Below, piece by piece: positions 15,512 through 25,831 of a stretch of 64,000 nucleotides of DNA (position 1 is the first letter of the stretch; each line of letters starts with the position of its first letter). This DNA comes from CADCVQ01 sp038260305 (lineage in GTDB: Bacteria > Actinomycetota > Thermoleophilia > Solirubrobacterales > Solirubrobacteraceae), in the NCBI GenBank assembly GCA_038260305.1, contig JBBSNY010000001.1, forward strand, positions 1 to 64,000, read 5' to 3'. Below the pieces are notes generated by a model. It saw nothing but the letters and a program-made list of their open reading frames with translations, was not told where the DNA came from and ran no database searches. The position numbers and the translations under genes are program-made.

Positions 15512-16309
15512 GTGTTCTTCTCCGCGGACAACCTCGTGCTCGTCGTCGCGCAAGCGGCGTGCGTCGCGTTGCCGGCCGCTGGATTGCCGCCGTGGGCGCA
15601 GCGCTTTCGCGGCCCGGCGTGGGCGCTCGTGCTGCCGCTGTCGATCGCGGTCGTCGTCGCGGCCATCGAGCTCGCGCCCTCGACGGCGGACGTGCTCACG
15701 TGGGTCGCGCTGATCCTCGTGCCGGCCGGTTGCGCGCTGGCGCTCGGCTGGGCGGCCCGCGGGGCGCGGCCCTGGTTCGGGGCCATCGCGCTCCCGCTGC
15801 TCGCGCTCGCCTGGGCAATCCCCGAGGAACGCATCGGACAGACGGCGACGATCGTCCTGATCGCCGGCTCGGCCGTGACGCTCGGACGGCTGCTCGCCGG
15901 CGTGGCGCCGCTCACCCTGCTCAAGGTGGGGGTGATCGCGATGGCGCTGGTCGACGCCTACCTCGTCTTCTCGAACACCTTGCAAGCGCCGAACGCGGTG
16001 CTGGAGGCCGCGTCGCCGGGAGGCGGGCTGCCGCAACTGCAGGCGGCGTCGTTTGGCCATGTGGGGCTCGGCTACGGCGACTTCTTCGCCGCGGCCGTCG
16101 TCGGAGCGATCCTCGCGGTGCAGCGCCGTCGCCAACTGGCCGCCGCCGCGGCAATGGTCGCGATCACGCTCGCTTGGGACCAGCTCTTTCTCATCTACGA
16201 CGTCCTGCCGGCGACGATCCCGCCGGCGCTCGCGCTGCTTGCCTTCGAGGCCGTCAGCCGAGCAGGGCGCTCACGTCGACCGCCGGCGCATCGGCGAGCA
16301 GCGGCGTGA
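15512..16309 (+). CDS. Multi-span membrane protein with presenilin-like motifs
   Basis: The 265-residue protein has about eight or nine hydrophobic segments. Three sequence marks resemble the presenilin/signal-peptide-peptidase (A22) aspartyl proteases in the right order: an Asp in a late helix (VDAY, D148), GYGD in the next (D190), and PAL in the last (238-240). Such enzymes cut peptides within the membrane. The GTG start at 15512 gives a hydrophobic first helix. The last 56 bp overlap the convergent Uma2 gene. Overall similarity to known A22 proteins cannot be tested here, so the protease call is a hypothesis. Confidence 0.55.
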   Translation: MFFSADNLVLVVAQAACVALPAAGLPPWAQRFRGPAWALVLPLSIAVVVAAIELAPSTADVLTWVALILVPAGCALALGWAARGARPWFGAIALPLLALAWAIPEERIGQTATIVLIAGSAVTLGRLLAGVAPLTLLKVGVIAMALVDAYLVFSNTLQAPNAVLEAASPGGGLPQLQAASFGHVGLGYGDFFAAAVVGAILAVQRRRQLAAAAAMVAITLAWDQLFLIYDVLPATIPPALALLAFEAVSRAGRSRRPPAHRRAAA

Positions 16310-16796
16310 TCGTCTCGTCGTCAGCGAACGTCGTCGATTCCTGGTAGGTGCCGGCGAGTGGGTAGCGATGCACGGTGACGGAGCGGGCCGGGAGATCGAC
16401 GATCCAGTACTCGTCGACGTCGGCGGCAGCGTAGTCGCGAGCCTTCGCGAGGTCACGCGCCTGCGAGGTCTGGGCGACCTCGATGGCGAGGTATGCGGTC
16501 TCAGGCTGCACGGTTCGGGGCAGCGGCGCGACGAGCAGGAGATCTGCCAGCAGGTAGCCGCCGGCGGTGAGCAGGACGCTCTGGACACGGACCCTCCACG
16601 CTACGGGCTCGGCGCGCGTGAACCGGCTGTTCAGCCATTCCAATGCGCCGTCGTGCTCCGGTCCGATCGGCACCATGTCAACGAGCACCCCCTCGACGAG
16701 CTCCACGCGATCGTGCGCGTGAAGCACGCCCGCCTCGACCATCCGGTAGACGTCGTCCACCGAGAGGCGATGCACGGGCGCGGCGACCGGGACCAT
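16254..16796 (-). CDS. Uma2 family restriction-endonuclease-like protein
   Basis: The 180-residue protein contains HRLSVDDVYRMVEAGVL, DRVELVEGVLVDMVPIG, ADLLLV, LAIEVAQTS and YAAADVDEYWIVDL, the Uma2/PD-(D/E)XK pattern. It is a close paralogue of the gene at 27950-28495, sharing long runs such as DEYWIVDLPAR/TEYWIVDLPAR and the identical end APAVDVSALLG. The ATG at 16796 gives MVPVAAPVHRL. The 289 bp upstream to 17085 show no gene I can name. Confidence 0.8.
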   Translation of the reverse strand: MVPVAAPVHRLSVDDVYRMVEAGVLHAHDRVELVEGVLVDMVPIGPEHDGALEWLNSRFTRAEPVAWRVRVQSVLLTAGGYLLADLLLVAPLPRTVQPETAYLAIEVAQTSQARDLAKARDYAAADVDEYWIVDLPARSVTVHRYPLAGTYQESTTFADDETITPLLADAPAVDVSALLG

Positions 16797-17085
16797 GATC
16801 GAAAGCGTACGAGCCCCGCTACGGCAACTCAAGTCGCCCGACGGTCTCCTCCTCGTGGCCGCTGGCCGGCGGCGAGTCCGGTCCATCGCGCTCAAGGCGC
16901 GTGCCGGGACGTCGGCGCTATTCGAGACCCAGTCGCGCATCGCGGTGCGGTTGTCCGCGTTGCGGATGAGGACGACAGCGCCGCCGCCGACACGATGCAC
17001 AGGGTTGTCATCACACACGGTGACGCACGCCCGCAGTCTACGCGCGGTGCGACTTCCCAGTCGTCCGAATGTGATGGACTCGCCG

Positions 17086-18348
17086 TCAGCCGGACGCGAG
17101 TTCGCGCCACGTGTTCTGCACGAGGCCGGTCGTGCCGTACGTGCGCAGTGAGCTGAACGCGTTGGGCACATACGTGATCGTCGGGCGGTGGCCGCTGGCC
17201 TGCCCGGCGACGAGACGTCCCGCGCCGTCGATCGCGACGCCGCCGAAGATCTCGGAGTTGGCCTGCAGCGTGAGCACGGCACTCGAGGAGTTCTGCTGAT
17301 TGGCCATGTAGACGAGCCCATACAGCGACCCCTTCACCGAAAGTGTTCCCCGCGGCATGATCACGATGCCCGGCTGCAACGCGGAGTTGTACGTCGCGTT
17401 GTTTGCATCCGAGCAGGCCGTCGCCGCGGCCAGGTCGATGAAGACCACCGCACCGCTGAGGCTCGTCGGGCACGCCGTGTAGTACGTCGACGGGTTCGCG
17501 CTGCGAGCGGCTGCCGCGAAGCGGGCGAGCTGCGCCGCGGTCATCGCCGGGGGAGTCGATGCATCGCGCACGATCGTCGCGGGCAGGACCTGGCCCTTGC
17601 CCGCGTTGTAGTCCGTGCAGGCGGATCCGGTGCTCGTGCAGCGCACGGTGACCTGCGAGCCGCTCGCGTCGATGATCGTCTTGTTGCCGTTGTTGGAGGT
17701 CTCAAAGCTGCCGGCCGTCACGGCGCTCTCGGCGAAGGCCTCGCTGAACTGCTCGCGCTTGAGCAGGGCGACGAGGCTGCGTGTCTGACGGTGCACGACC
17801 GCCTGCGCCTGGACCCAGAGCTTGAGATCGCCGTTGGCGTCCCAGTTGCAGGGTCCCGGGCACGTGTACGGCGCCCCGGTCCTGGCATCCGTGCCGGTCT
17901 GCGTCGCGTCGGCCGTCGCGGTGACATAGGCGTCGGCGCTCGCCCCGCCGTTGTCGCGGATTCGCGATGTCCACGTCACAGCCGAGGTGGAGTCGACGTT
18001 CGTGAAGTTCGCCGAGGCCTTCGTGACGGAGTTCGCGGCGGCGAGGGTATTCGGATCCGGGCATAGGCTGCGCACGACGGCCGAGGTGCACAGCGTCGGC
18101 GTCGCCGATCCGCTTGCGGCGTTTCCCGGCCAGGTCCCGGCGAGCACGAACCCCTGGCTGTACAGCACGCCCTCCGCGAGGTTCAGCGAGGTCTCACGCT
18201 GACGCTGCTCGACGGCGCGCCGTTGCTGGCCCTCGACGAAGCTCAGCGCCGCCATCGCCGCGGTCAGCATGAGGGCCGTCAGGATGATCGCGATGGACAG
18301 CACCGCGCCGGTCTCGCGACCAAGCTGAATGCGTTTCAGGGTGTGCAT
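17086..18348 (-). CDS. PilX-like type IV pilus assembly protein
   Basis: The 420-residue protein has a short basic leader (MHTLKRIQLGRETG) and a single N-terminal helix (AVLSIAIILTALMLTAAMAALSF, about 15-38) with GQQRRAVEQRQRETSLNLAEGVLY after it, as in PilX-like minor pilins that lack the +5 Glu. The large outer part is Thr/Ser-rich with paired Cys (CTSAVVRSLC, CPGPC, CTSTGSAC, CPTSL...TAC). Its start shares one base with the pilW-like stop, so it is the last gene of the pilin operon. Confidence 0.7.
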   Translation of the reverse strand: MHTLKRIQLGRETGAVLSIAIILTALMLTAAMAALSFVEGQQRRAVEQRQRETSLNLAEGVLYSQGFVLAGTWPGNAASGSATPTLCTSAVVRSLCPDPNTLAAANSVTKASANFTNVDSTSAVTWTSRIRDNGGASADAYVTATADATQTGTDARTGAPYTCPGPCNWDANGDLKLWVQAQAVVHRQTRSLVALLKREQFSEAFAESAVTAGSFETSNNGNKTIIDASGSQVTVRCTSTGSACTDYNAGKGQVLPATIVRDASTPPAMTAAQLARFAAAARSANPSTYYTACPTSLSGAVVFIDLAAATACSDANNATYNSALQPGIVIMPRGTLSVKGSLYGLVYMANQQNSSSAVLTLQANSEIFGGVAIDGAGRLVAGQASGHRPTITYVPNAFSSLRTYGTTGLVQNTWRELASG

Positions 18349-19364
18349 CAGCCGGGGATCGCGACCGCGATCGCGGGTTGTGGCGGCACGCCGGCCGTGC
18401 CGTAGCGGTCTCCGGGGTCGCAGACGACGAGCCCGATGTTGCGCGTCGTACCGGCGAGGCCGTCGGCGAGTGCGAACAGGTGTGTCAGCGTGACGGCGTC
18501 GCCGATATACCCCGCGGCGCCCCACAGCGTCTGCGGCGAGCCGGCGCCCGAGACGGTCGGGCGGGCGCAGTCGATGCTCGCCACCGCCGGCATGATCTGA
18601 TCGAACCAGTAGTAGTCCAGCGTGCGGCCCTCGTAGTCGCCGGAGCCGGACGCGTTCAGCACAACGGTGCGCGAGGCCGAGGACGGCGTCGCGACGAGGT
18701 TCGCCAGCGGCGCCTGATTCTGGTTGCGCAGGTGCACCCCGCTTGAGACCAGCAGCTCCGCCGGGCCCCGGTTGGGCGTCGTGTCGATGAAGGTCTGCAC
18801 GGCCACGAAGACGACCTCGTCGTACGTCGCGGTGGCGGAGGTGCAGGCCGTCGCCGTCCGGCAGGTGTAGGTGAACAGGGGCCGGACGAGGCCCGCCCGA
18901 CGGTTGGTGACGTAGTCGGCGACGACGCCCGTCTTCGTCCATCCAGTGCCGGGACAACCGCCACGCATCGCGGCCGTGACCGGCGCCGGGGTCGCGGCGT
19001 TGGCGACCGCCAGCTCGGCGGTCCACAGACGGCCGCGATCGGGGGATGCCGGCGCGACGGTGGTGTCCAGGCAGTAGCGCACCCAGGTGCGAGCCGGGTC
19101 GGCGGTCTGGAAGATGAGGTTGTCGGGCTGCAGCGTGTCGATGACGGGGCTCGTCACGCGCTTGGCAACGTTGCGAAGCTGTCGCGCCTGGGTGTCGAGC
19201 GCGTTTCGCGCGAGCTCGGCGGAGTCGTTCAGGGCGTTGACGCCGTTGACGCCGTGCTCGAAGTTCGCGAACGTCGTCAGCGTCGCGCACAGCACAATCA
19301 GCGACAGCGTCATGCCGATCAGCAGCTCGACGAGCGTGAACCCGTCCTCGGCGCCGCCGGTCAC
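18348..19364 (-). CDS. PilW-like minor pilin
   Basis: The 338-residue protein has the prepilin signal: a short leader ending in Gly8, then FTLVELLIGMTLSLIVLCATL with Glu at mature position 5, so it should be cut and N-methylated by a prepilin peptidase. The outer part has Cys-containing loops (GGCPGTG, YTCRTATACTS) and a PKD-like stretch (VVLNASGSGDYEGRTLDYYWF). The GTG start overlaps the stop of the PilV-like gene (GTGA, 19361-19364). It probably belongs to the pilus tip complex. Confidence 0.78.
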   Translation of the reverse strand: MTGGAEDGFTLVELLIGMTLSLIVLCATLTTFANFEHGVNGVNALNDSAELARNALDTQARQLRNVAKRVTSPVIDTLQPDNLIFQTADPARTWVRYCLDTTVAPASPDRGRLWTAELAVANAATPAPVTAAMRGGCPGTGWTKTGVVADYVTNRRAGLVRPLFTYTCRTATACTSATATYDEVVFVAVQTFIDTTPNRGPAELLVSSGVHLRNQNQAPLANLVATPSSASRTVVLNASGSGDYEGRTLDYYWFDQIMPAVASIDCARPTVSGAGSPQTLWGAAGYIGDAVTLTHLFALADGLAGTTRNIGLVVCDPGDRYGTAGVPPQPAIAVAIPG

Positions 19365-20809
19365 GGCGACCACACCAGCGGGCCGACGACATCTGACTCG
19401 TTGTACGTGCTGTCGACGGCCGTCACCCAGTACGTGTGGCCGCCGCCTCCAGGGTCGCCGTCGGTGTATGTCAGCGAGCCCGCGGTGGTGCGGTCGTAGC
19501 GCACCCCATCGCGGTAGATGCGGTAGAAGCTCGCGCCGCCGAGCAGCGACGGCAGCCAGCTGAGCACCGGATGACCCGCCACGGTGACGACCGCCAGGCC
19601 GATCGGGGAGTGTGGGCGGGCGCTCGGAGCGCCGACGGCGAGCGTGCGCCGGTCCCCCGCGCGCAGCTGGTTGGCGGAGTCGCGATCGAGCGCGACGACG
19701 AAGTACGTCGTCGCGCCGGCGGGCGGAGACCAGTCGGCGCAGGTCCTCGTCTCCGCGGAGAGCATCGAGCCGTCGGCCGGCAGCGGGCAGACCTGGGCGT
19801 CGTCGAGGTTGCCCGCGACGCGGTCGGGCCCGGCCCACACGACCCGATAGCCGAGCACGTCGCGCTCGCGGTTGGCGTCCCACTCGAGCTCGACCCAGTC
19901 GTTCAGGCGCGTGTCGTGGCCACCCGCGAGCGTGGGAGGCGCGTAGGGCCAACGGCGGTTGAGCACGACGTTCGCCCGCTTCGTCTCGCCCGCGATGCCG
20001 AGATCGTCGAACGGCTGCGCACTGAGCTGATAGGAGCCGTCGAGCACCTCTGAGCCGCTACCCGAGCTGCCGATGCTCCACGACGACGTGAAGCTCGTGC
20101 TCCCGAGCACGCCGCCACCACTGGAGCCGTCGTCGACGAACCAGCGCAGGATCTCGGCGGTCGTCGTGGTCCACGACACGCTCACCCAGGTGTCGTTGGC
20201 GGTGATCGTCTGCGCGACGGGTGTGATCGCGACGATCCGCGGGCCGAGGCCCCCCGAAGGATTGACGACGAGGGTCGTCTGGGTCACGGAGTCCGCGCCG
20301 GCCGAACCGTTCCAGGAGATCCTGAACGTCGTGCGGCGAAAGTCGTCGCCGTTGGCGTCACCGCTCGCCCCGGGGGGTTGCGGCGTGCAGACGCCTGCCG
20401 GCGGCGGGGCAGCGAGCTTGTCGGCCGGGTCGTCGAACGTGCACGACGTCGCCATGACGGTGTAGGTGACGCCGCGACGCTGGATCGTCCACGGCGAGCC
20501 CGAGCCGAACCCGCCCGCCTGCAGCCGTGCAGCCGTCGACGTGCCGGCCATGTCGGCGTAGTCCAGCCCGCGCGTCGCCTCGACGAGCTCGCGTGCGAGG
20601 TTCGTGGCCGCGACCCGCTCGTTGTTGGATGCGGTCATCCGTAAGGAGCCATTGAGCACGGTCAGGACCCCGAGCATGCCGACGAGCAACACGAAGCTTG
20701 CGACGACGACCTCGACGAGCCCGAACCCGCCTTCGGCCTGCACGGCGGCGCGCGCGCTCCGCCCAAGCCGGCGCAGCGCATCACCGGTTCTTGAACCCGC
20801 GTTGCCCAT
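19361..20809 (-). CDS. PilV-like minor pilin with fibronectin-type repeats
   Basis: The 482-residue protein has a prepilin motif at residues 28-33 (G/FGLVEVVVASFVLLVGMLG, Glu at mature +5) after an unusually long basic leader. About residues 60-190 look like a normal PilV outer domain. The rest contains fibronectin type III-like stretches (ELEWDANRERDVLGYRVVW, PVLSWLPSLLGGASFYRIYRDG), unusual for a minor pilin and suggesting adhesion. First of three overlapping pilin genes; the ATPase lies just upstream. Confidence 0.75.
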   Translation of the reverse strand: MGNAGSRTGDALRRLGRSARAAVQAEGGFGLVEVVVASFVLLVGMLGVLTVLNGSLRMTASNNERVAATNLARELVEATRGLDYADMAGTSTAARLQAGGFGSGSPWTIQRRGVTYTVMATSCTFDDPADKLAAPPPAGVCTPQPPGASGDANGDDFRRTTFRISWNGSAGADSVTQTTLVVNPSGGLGPRIVAITPVAQTITANDTWVSVSWTTTTAEILRWFVDDGSSGGGVLGSTSFTSSWSIGSSGSGSEVLDGSYQLSAQPFDDLGIAGETKRANVVLNRRWPYAPPTLAGGHDTRLNDWVELEWDANRERDVLGYRVVWAGPDRVAGNLDDAQVCPLPADGSMLSAETRTCADWSPPAGATTYFVVALDRDSANQLRAGDRRTLAVGAPSARPHSPIGLAVVTVAGHPVLSWLPSLLGGASFYRIYRDGVRYDRTTAGSLTYTDGDPGGGGHTYWVTAVDSTYNESDVVGPLVWSP

Positions 20810-20918
20810 ACTGCAGCAATCGGCTACCCGAGACCGATCGGGAACTGGACGGACGAATGATGTCTCCCGGCCGGTGCGCTATGCCTCCACCGCCAAGACG
20901 CGATCGCCCGCTCTGAAA

Positions 20919-22580
<1,662 letters not shown>

Positions 22581-22701
22581 CAGAGGCCGCGTGGAACCAT
22601 CCGTGCGCCGCGGCTTCGTGATGCCGTTGGAGAGGGATTCGTCGGTGACGAGGGTGGCGCCGGTTCGAAGTGCGATCCCGAATGCGGGCGGCCGTGGAGG
22701 T

Positions 22702-22726
22702 CGAGTACCCGACCTGAGGGTACTCG
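22702..22726. promoter_or_regulatory. Inverted repeat upstream of pilB
   Basis: CGAGTACCC and GGGTACTCG form a perfect 9-bp stem around a 7-nt loop, about 120 bp ahead of the pilB start. It is separate from the terminator hairpin at 22750-22778 and could be an operator or an RNA leader element. The rest of the 227-bp gap shows no gene. Confidence 0.4.
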
Positions 22727-22749
22727 CCGGACGAAGGCGCGAAGACGCG

Positions 22750-22778
22750 CGAGAGCCCGGCGTGAGGCCGGGCTCTCG
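22750..22778. terminator. Hairpin terminator after the 22808-23584 gene
   Basis: CGAGAGCCCGGC / GCCGGGCTCTCG form a perfect 12-bp stem with a GTGAG loop, 30 bp beyond the stop of the minus-strand secreted-protein gene. It separates that gene from pilB. Confidence 0.75.
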
Positions 22779-22807
22779 TGTCCTGCGTGCGCTTCGGACG
22801 GGGTCGG

Positions 22808-23584
22808 TTAGCGGGCGGGGAGCACCTGGTAGGCCCGCATCTCGCCGCGGATGCGACGCGGGAGGTAACCGGTGAACAGCGTGTAGGAATGCACCGTCCC
22901 GCAGCGGCTGGCGATCAGGGCCACGATGTTGGCCGGTAGCTGGACGGACAGGCTCCAGCGGCCGTCGATGATCGGGGTCTTCTGCTCGAGCGTGATCGTC
23001 GACCCCGTGACGGTGCTGACGAACTCGATCTGCACGCGCACGACGCCGCGTGCCTCCGTGCTGATGGCGCCGGACGCCTCGAGCAGCCCGGTGGGGGAGA
23101 TCGTGGGCCGGGTCACCGACAGATCCGCCCGGTTGTTGGCCGCGCGCAGACGAACTTCCTGCGGGCGCGTGTCCGGGTCACCGGGGTAGTTGATCGTCAG
23201 GATGCCCGTCCCGAGCTTCGCCTGCGCTCCCGAGATCGATTTCGTCACACGTATCCGTCCGGTGGAGCTGTCGATCGGGGCCGTGAAGTTCACCGTTTGG
23301 CCTGCGGCGTGCAGCTTGAGCGAGGCGCGTCCCGAGGCCAGCCTCGTGATCGGCGCGAGGATGCTGAGCGTGCGCAGCGAGCGATTGAAGGTCCCTCGCA
23401 GCAGCGAGAGCTTCGACGTCAGCTTGGCGCACGCGGCCGGCAGGTTCTGGCAGTACGGCGCGTTGCCGAACTGGCCCGGAGGACAGGCTGCCTGCGTCTG
23501 CGCCTGCGTGGGTGCGCCGACGGACAGCGCGACGGCGCATGCTGCGCCAACCGTGACGACGAGTGAAATCAGGATCCTTCTCAA
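22808..23584 (-). CDS. Secreted protein of unknown function
   Basis: The 258-residue protein has a clear signal peptide (MRRILISLVVTVGAACAVAL... PTQAQ). Next comes CPPGQFGNAPYCQNLPAAC, a short Cys-rich motif common at the mature N-terminus of exported actinobacterial proteins, then a beta-rich body (VNFTAPIDSSTGRIRVTKSI, GTILTINY-type strands). It has its own terminator, and lies between purB and pilB without apparent link to either. Confidence 0.65.
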   Translation of the reverse strand: MRRILISLVVTVGAACAVALSVGAPTQAQTQAACPPGQFGNAPYCQNLPAACAKLTSKLSLLRGTFNRSLRTLSILAPITRLASGRASLKLHAAGQTVNFTAPIDSSTGRIRVTKSISGAQAKLGTGILTINYPGDPDTRPQEVRLRAANNRADLSVTRPTISPTGLLEASGAISTEARGVVRVQIEFVSTVTGSTITLEQKTPIIDGRWSLSVQLPANIVALIASRCGTVHSYTLFTGYLPRRIRGEMRAYQVLPAR

Positions 23585-23678
23585 GACGTACCCCTTTGCG
23601 GTCGTTGCACCCCCGCGAAGGAGGCAGTCATTACACAGGTATACGCGACCGGTGCCGTGAGGCTGACAACGCCTGCGT

Positions 23679-24977
23679 CTAGGACGTGACGGCGCCGTCC
23701 AGCCGCCCGACGATCTCGCGGGCGTAGCGCGTGACGTCGGCGAGATCGAAGATCGCGTCGAGCTCGAGGCCGAGCTCCGGCCGCGCCTCGAGCAGATCGC
23801 GCAGCGCGATGCGCTCGTGCCAGGCGCGCTGGGCGAGCTCCTGCACGATCCGGTAGGACTCGTCGCGCGTGCGGCCCGCGCTGACGAGCGCCAGCAGCAC
23901 GCGCTGGGAGAACAGCGCGCCGTAGGTCAGGTCGAGGTTCTCGAGCATCCGCTCCGGGTGCACGACCATCCCGCGCACGATCCGCAGCGCGAGGTGCTGC
24001 ATGTAGTCGAGCAGGATCGTCGAGTCGGGCAGGATCACGCGCTCGGCGCCGGAGTGCGAGATGTCGCGCTCGTGCCACAGCGCGACGTTCTCGACCGCCG
24101 CGCTCGCGTTGCCCCGCAGGATCCGCGCGAGCCCCGTGATGCGCTCCGTCGTGATCGGGTTGCGCTTGTGGGGCATCGCGCTCGAGCCCTTCTGGCCGCT
24201 GCGAAAGGGCTCCTCGACCTCGCGCACCTCCGTGCGCTGGAGGTGGCGGATCTCCGTCGCGAAGCGCTCCAGGCCGGCGCCGGCGAGGGCGATCGCCTGC
24301 AGCAGCTCGGCATGGCGGTCGCGGGCGACGACCTGCGTCGAGACTGGCTCGCGCTCGATCCCCAGCCGCGTCAGGACGCGCTCCTCGAAGTGAGGGCTCG
24401 TGGCGGCGTACGTGCCGACGGCGCCCGAGATCGCGCCGACCGACGTCTGCGCGAACGCCCGCTCGAGGCGCTCGGCGTTGCGTGCGGCCTCCATCGCGAA
24501 GCCCGCGAGCTTGATCCCGAACGTCGTCGGCTCGGCATGCACGCCGTGGGTGCGCCCGACGCAGACGGTGTCGACGTGCTCGCGCGCGCGCTCGGTGAGC
24601 GCCGCGACGAGTTCGCGCGCACCCGCGACGACGATCACCCCGGCGGACTGAAGCTGTAGTGCGAGCGCCGTGTCGAGCACGTCTGAGGACGTCAGGCCGA
24701 AGTGAATCCAGCGCCCTGCGTCACCGGCCGAAGCGCTGAGCACGTCAACGAACGCCGCGACATCGTGGTCGGTGACCGCCTCGCGCTCCTTCACCGCCGC
24801 GACGGTGAACGTCGCCGCGCGGATCTGCTCGAGCTCGGCCTCGGTGGGACCGCCCTGCGCCCCGAACGAGGGTTCCATCGCCTCGCAGGCGGCCACCTCG
24901 ACGCGTCGCCATGCCTCCATCCGCGCCTCGTCTGTCCACAGGGCGCCGATCTCCGGGCGCGTGTATCGGTCGATCAC
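23679..24977 (-). CDS. purB: Adenylosuccinate lyase
   Basis: The 432-residue protein carries the fumarase/aspartase superfamily signature GSSAMPHKRNP (about 262-272) with the catalytic Ser loop, plus TSSDVLDTA and GRTHGVHAEPTTFG with the general-acid His. It cleaves SAICAR to AICAR and adenylosuccinate to AMP in purine synthesis. MIDRYTRPEIGALW is the usual start. purE and purD lie 2 and 4 kb upstream on the same strand but interrupted by unrelated genes. Confidence 0.93.
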   Translation of the reverse strand: MIDRYTRPEIGALWTDEARMEAWRRVEVAACEAMEPSFGAQGGPTEAELEQIRAATFTVAAVKEREAVTDHDVAAFVDVLSASAGDAGRWIHFGLTSSDVLDTALALQLQSAGVIVVAGARELVAALTERAREHVDTVCVGRTHGVHAEPTTFGIKLAGFAMEAARNAERLERAFAQTSVGAISGAVGTYAATSPHFEERVLTRLGIEREPVSTQVVARDRHAELLQAIALAGAGLERFATEIRHLQRTEVREVEEPFRSGQKGSSAMPHKRNPITTERITGLARILRGNASAAVENVALWHERDISHSGAERVILPDSTILLDYMQHLALRIVRGMVVHPERMLENLDLTYGALFSQRVLLALVSAGRTRDESYRIVQELAQRAWHERIALRDLLEARPELGLELDAIFDLADVTRYAREIVGRLDGAVTS

Positions 24978-25023
24978 CGCCTAAGTATCGGACACCGCCG
25001 CGCGGCGCGGTCGTGCGGCGCGC

Positions 25024-25698
25024 TCAGCCGGTCGTCGTCGTCGCGGTCGTCGTCGCGGTCGTCGTCGCCTGCGCGGACCGCAACTGCAGCTCGACGGTCT
25101 TGTCGGCGATCCGCACGTGCGCCGTCGGGTTTGCCAGCAGGCGCTGCGCCAGCGCGGTCGGCACCGTGAAGCGCACGGTCGCCGTCACGTGGGCGCCGGG
25201 GGCGATCGGCGAGAGCAGCGGGGCCGCGGCGTCGCGGGCGCCATAGTCGAGCTTGATCTCGTCGTCATGGGATATCAGCAGCGCGGTCGTGATCTGCAGC
25301 GGGGTCTTCGCGCGATTGGTCAGCCGGACCGTGACCGTGACGCGGGCGTGGCCGGTCGTGGTCGACTGCGGACCGAGTCGGGCCGAGAGCACCTCGATGT
25401 CGACCTTGGGATCCGCCGTGCCCTGCACGGTGGCCGGCTGGGTGGTGGTGGTCGCAGGCGCGGTGGAGGTCGAGGGCGGCTCGGTGGCCGTCGTTGACGC
25501 CGCCCCGGTCGAGGTGCCGCTGCTGGCGCCCTGCGTCGACGCCGCGAGGGTCGTCGCTCCGGCCGGCGCCGGAGCGGAGGAGTCTCCGCTCAGCTTCGCG
25601 AGCCCGGCGCCGATCCCGACGCCCGCGAGGCTGGCCGCCGCGACGACCGCCACGAGCTTGAGGACGCCGCGAAGCAGGAGTTTGGGGCTGGGCCGCAC
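25024..25698 (-). CDS. Membrane-anchored Thr-rich protein, paralogue 1
   Basis: The 224-residue protein begins MRPSPKLLLRGVLKLVAVVA with one membrane helix (about 12-35), then a Ser/Thr/Ala-rich linker (45-95) and a beta-sandwich domain (VDIEVLSARLGPQ... HARVTVTVRLTNRAKTPLQI... LRFTVPTALAQRLL-type), like DUF4352/exported Ig-like domains. It ends in a TTTATTTATTTT tail made of a short nucleotide repeat. It is a clear paralogue of the next gene (25832-26437); both lie downstream of purE. Function unknown. Confidence 0.6.
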   Translation of the reverse strand: MRPSPKLLLRGVLKLVAVVAAASLAGVGIGAGLAKLSGDSSAPAPAGATTLAASTQGASSGTSTGAASTTATEPPSTSTAPATTTTQPATVQGTADPKVDIEVLSARLGPQSTTTGHARVTVTVRLTNRAKTPLQITTALLISHDDEIKLDYGARDAAAPLLSPIAPGAHVTATVRFTVPTALAQRLLANPTAHVRIADKTVELQLRSAQATTTATTTATTTTG

Positions 25699-25831
25699 TG
25701 ATCACGAGTATGAACATTGCACCGCCGCGCCGGAGTCTGACCTGATGAAGATCGGATGAAGCCAATTAACAGGAGTGACCGCGGTCCCGGCCTCTCCAGG
25801 ACCCGCCCGCCGGCGCACGGAGCCCCTGCGG

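Noticed and set aside
16797..17085. Minus-strand stretch reading GGGAVVLIRNADNRTAMRDW as a gene fragment
   Set aside because: No start, no family, and too short to separate from chance coding.
20810..20918. Possible c-di-GMP riboswitch between pilB and pilV-like genes
   Set aside because: The GCAAAGCC-type core and GAAA tetraloop receptor of GEMM are not present.
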